A stretch of DNA of 64,000 bases from Prionace glauca. Its lineage: Eukaryota; Chordata; Chondrichthyes; Carcharhiniformes; Carcharhinidae. Positions within the stretch are counted from its first letter, which is position 1. Each line of letters begins with the position of its first letter. A program made the translations under genes and the position numbers. The stretch is taken from the NCBI GenBank assembly GCA_037974335.1, contig CM075760.1, positions 11,254,600 to 11,318,599 of the forward strand, given 5' to 3'. The notes beneath the pieces are model-generated. The model did no database searches, was not told where the DNA came from, and saw nothing but the letters and a program-made list of their open reading frames with translations. Positions 61,623 to 64,000 of the stretch are shown here, piece after piece.

Positions 61623-62399
61623 CTCGTTACCTGATTTTTTTTCTTCTGTTGTCCTCAGAAGGGAACATCTTATAATCCCCACAGCATTTTAACCATTCTT
61701 AATGTTTATAATTCTAAAAGTTATAAACTTTGGTGTTCAAATTTACATTTCCAGCCTTTTTAACATGTGTAGTAATGAATCATTTATTCTTTAATTGTCT
61801 CACAATTCAGGCTGTCTATTTAACTAATCTGGCTGCTTTCCCATTGTGGGAACTTCAGTCCACAAATAAGGAAGTCAAATGTGTTGTTAAAAGCAGAATG
61901 TTCTGGATATAAATAAATAACAAAGTTTAAAAAACAGTGGTAAGGAAACAGGAGCATTAAAACCAGCCTGGACTTGCAGACTGAAACCCTGCCCAAAGCC
62001 CACATGTGCTCAGAAGGGAGAAAGGTTTAGAAGAACACTCTGTAACACTTCTCTCCCCCTTAAATTTCAATCCTCCATCAGGACAGAAATACAACAAAAC
62101 TAACGTCTTTAATGATACGGAGCCCTGTCAGAGCTTTGCGGTTGCACTGCGACCTGTACAATACCACTAGTAAATCTTGTAATGATGGATCTGGAATGGG
62201 AGATGAAGGGGTAATTTAAGAATCTGTACATGAATGTTCCTCTTCCAGTCCCACAGCAGAGTCAACTGTCAAAGCTGGGAACACAGGAACCATTTCCTGG
62301 TGAACATCCACAGCAGCATGACCCTCTGCCACGTTCTCAGTAATGATTGCTGACTCTGAAACTGTTCCTGACTCGGGGTCACACCGCAAGCAAATATGG
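61623..62399. other. No gene recognised
   Basis: AT-rich sequence, no convincing ORF or named repeat. Confidence 0.4.
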
Positions 62400-64000
62400 T
62401 CTTGGTGGCTATGCTTAAAATTTCCGCATTTATGGTTCTCATAAATCCTCAATTCTAACTAAAATAGACACAGGAGTTTTCGGGTGATTTAAAACAAATG
62501 AACTGTCTGTTGAAAGGGTAACTTTTCTACAAAACTTAAAGGGATGGGGAGTGAGCAGAAAAAACTTGACAAACAATTACGTCACTTTACACAAGTTTAA
62601 AAATCTTCACCAACAACAAAACAAACTTAATTTTAAGTGTCATCTACAATTTTTTTTCTTTTCTTCCTCAACCGAATAATTTTAATTCGTTCAGTTTTTG
62701 TCAGGGATGGGTAACTTTTGTCTTTATAAACTGGTTCACTCATTTTGTTAATTCTACGTGGGGTCATGGAATCAGAACACAGACTATCATCCTTATCCTT
62801 TTTATCCTTCTGCCGCTATTCCCTCTGTTTTGAGGGATTCCAATCAGGCTGAAGCTTCTTAACACTAAAGTAAAATACTGCGGATGCTGGAATCTGAAAA
62901 AAACCCTAGAAAATGCTGGAAACTCTCAACAGCTGTGACAGCATCTGTGGAGAGAGAATAGAGCCAATGTTTTGACTCTTGATGACCCTTAATAAGTGCT
63001 CTTCCGAAGTGTTATCCAGACTCAAAACGTTGGCTCTATTCTCTTATCAGGTAAGAGATCTGTCCGGTCCCCTCCTGAGCTCTGGTTATAATCCTATCCA
63101 TGCTTGGGTAGGATTATAACCATTAGAATCTACTCTCAGAGATCCGCTTTTCAGTTCAGTGCTACTTGGAGAATACCATCACGTCACTGACTATCAGGTC
63201 ACAAATGTATGATACAATAATTTAAACAATGCCTGAGAACGCCCTGAACCAACTACCTATCACCATTTGTTGATTGGTCAGACCCTCTTTTTACAGATTC
63301 AAGTCTCTCAGCTGCTGAACACAAGCTGGTCCTGGAATAATGTTAATTGTAACTCATTCCAAGTAAATATTCTCACCAGGTCCTCTGTCAGGGCCCTGCT
63401 AAGCAGCTTTAATGGTCCGTAATTGCAGAAACTGAGCTGTCACAGGAATGTGGTCAAGATAGTCCAGTCCCATAATGCCTCACATTCAATCTGCAGTCCT
63501 TCAATTATAACAGAATATGTGTCTGTATGTAGCTGCCTCGGCCACGGTCAACCCCAACACTGCCTTCCTGAACTATAATGCCTGAGGTGTAAGGACACCC
63601 ACAGTGCAGTTAGGGAGGGATTTCCAGCGACACATTCCAGACTTTCACTAGACTGTAGGTGGATACCAAATTGATATATTCCATTCAACCACATTATTCC
63701 AATTTCTTTATTGTCCAGGAAAGTATATTCACAAATCTTTAAAACAGAAATTAAACATTCCCATTTAATTTCAGGTATTAACATTTTCTGTTGTTTATTG
63801 TTGATGTCAGGCTTGGGTTGTTCCTCTTGGAGAAAAGGAGGCTGAGGGGAGATTTGATAGAGGCGGACAAGAGTGAGGAAGAATATTTTGATGCTGTGAA
63901 TGGTAATGACCTGGAACTCGCTGTCTGTGAAGGTGGAGGAAGTGGAGACAATTACAAAGGAAATTGGATGGGCATTTCAGGGGTTTTCAAACAGAAGTGC
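62400..64000 (-). other. 3' flank of a ZNF gene lying beyond the right edge
   Basis: Collinear with the ZNF-E flank at about 20.9-23.92 kb (without the LINE at 21650-22824) and with the reverse of 45.25-47.05 kb. The order is the T-rich block, SINE-like repeat (62870-63050), 'GGTAAGAGATCTGTCCGGTC', LINE bit and CR1 remnant, ending in 'TTTCAAACAG' at the edge. In ZNF-E the coding stop lies about 250 bp beyond that point. Confidence 0.7.

Overview
The window looks like nuclear DNA of a cartilaginous fish, most likely a shark. This rests on CR1-clade LINEs, tRNA-derived SINEs with an intact A/B-box head, and a zinc-finger gene family of elasmobranch style; no ribosomal or mitochondrial marker is present, so the species is inferred. 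There are no operons or tRNA/rRNA genes.

The main content is a cluster of nine C2H2 zinc-finger (ZNF) genes, each with its whole coding region in one exon: ZNF-A (+, 3.85-4.76 kb), B (-, 8.1-8.9), C (+, 11.8-12.8), D (-, 17.3-18.1), E (-, 24.2-25.2), F (-, 34.3-35.0, 5'-truncated), A' (+, 43.9-44.9), G (-, 55.2-56.1) and H (+, 58.7-59.6). They carry 9 to 12 fingers. All eight with an intact 5' end begin MEKPW or MEKLW, with the first finger starting at residue 7 and no KRAB, SCAN or BTB domain. Seven of those eight have an in-frame TGA exactly 39 nt before the ATG. The leader just upstream holds a decayed extra finger.

The genes share a 5' architecture: a noncoding first exon in a CpG-rich promoter (CCAAT boxes, GC box, NRF1-like site, CRE TGACGTCA), an intron of about 0.3-1 kb where undisturbed, and a second exon with leader, coding region and 3' UTR. 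The promoter carries splice donors pointing outward at both ends. B/C and G/H are head-to-head pairs around one such promoter, and A, A', D and E have promoters of the same type. I read this as an array of bidirectional ZNF pairs, several of which have lost a partner (relics at 6.2, 19.7 and 25.8 kb).

About 795-6100 is a direct duplicate of about 41865-46155 (ZNF-A and A'), separated in time by a later LINE insertion with target-site duplication. The flank at 62.4-64.0 kb matches the 3' flank of ZNF-E, so another minus-strand ZNF should lie just past the right edge.

The other host gene is a partial BTB-BACK (BTBD17-like) coding region at 35.3-36.2 kb, fused to a SINE at its 5' side. The rest is repeats: at least three CR1-type LINE families, nested at 47.6-54.6 kb; other LINE remnants; a Penelope-like fragment; tRNA-SINEs; a perfect foldback element with an 18-bp target duplication (38.85-39.16 kb); and a 3.3-kb pyrimidine-rich satellite (47.83-51.1 kb).
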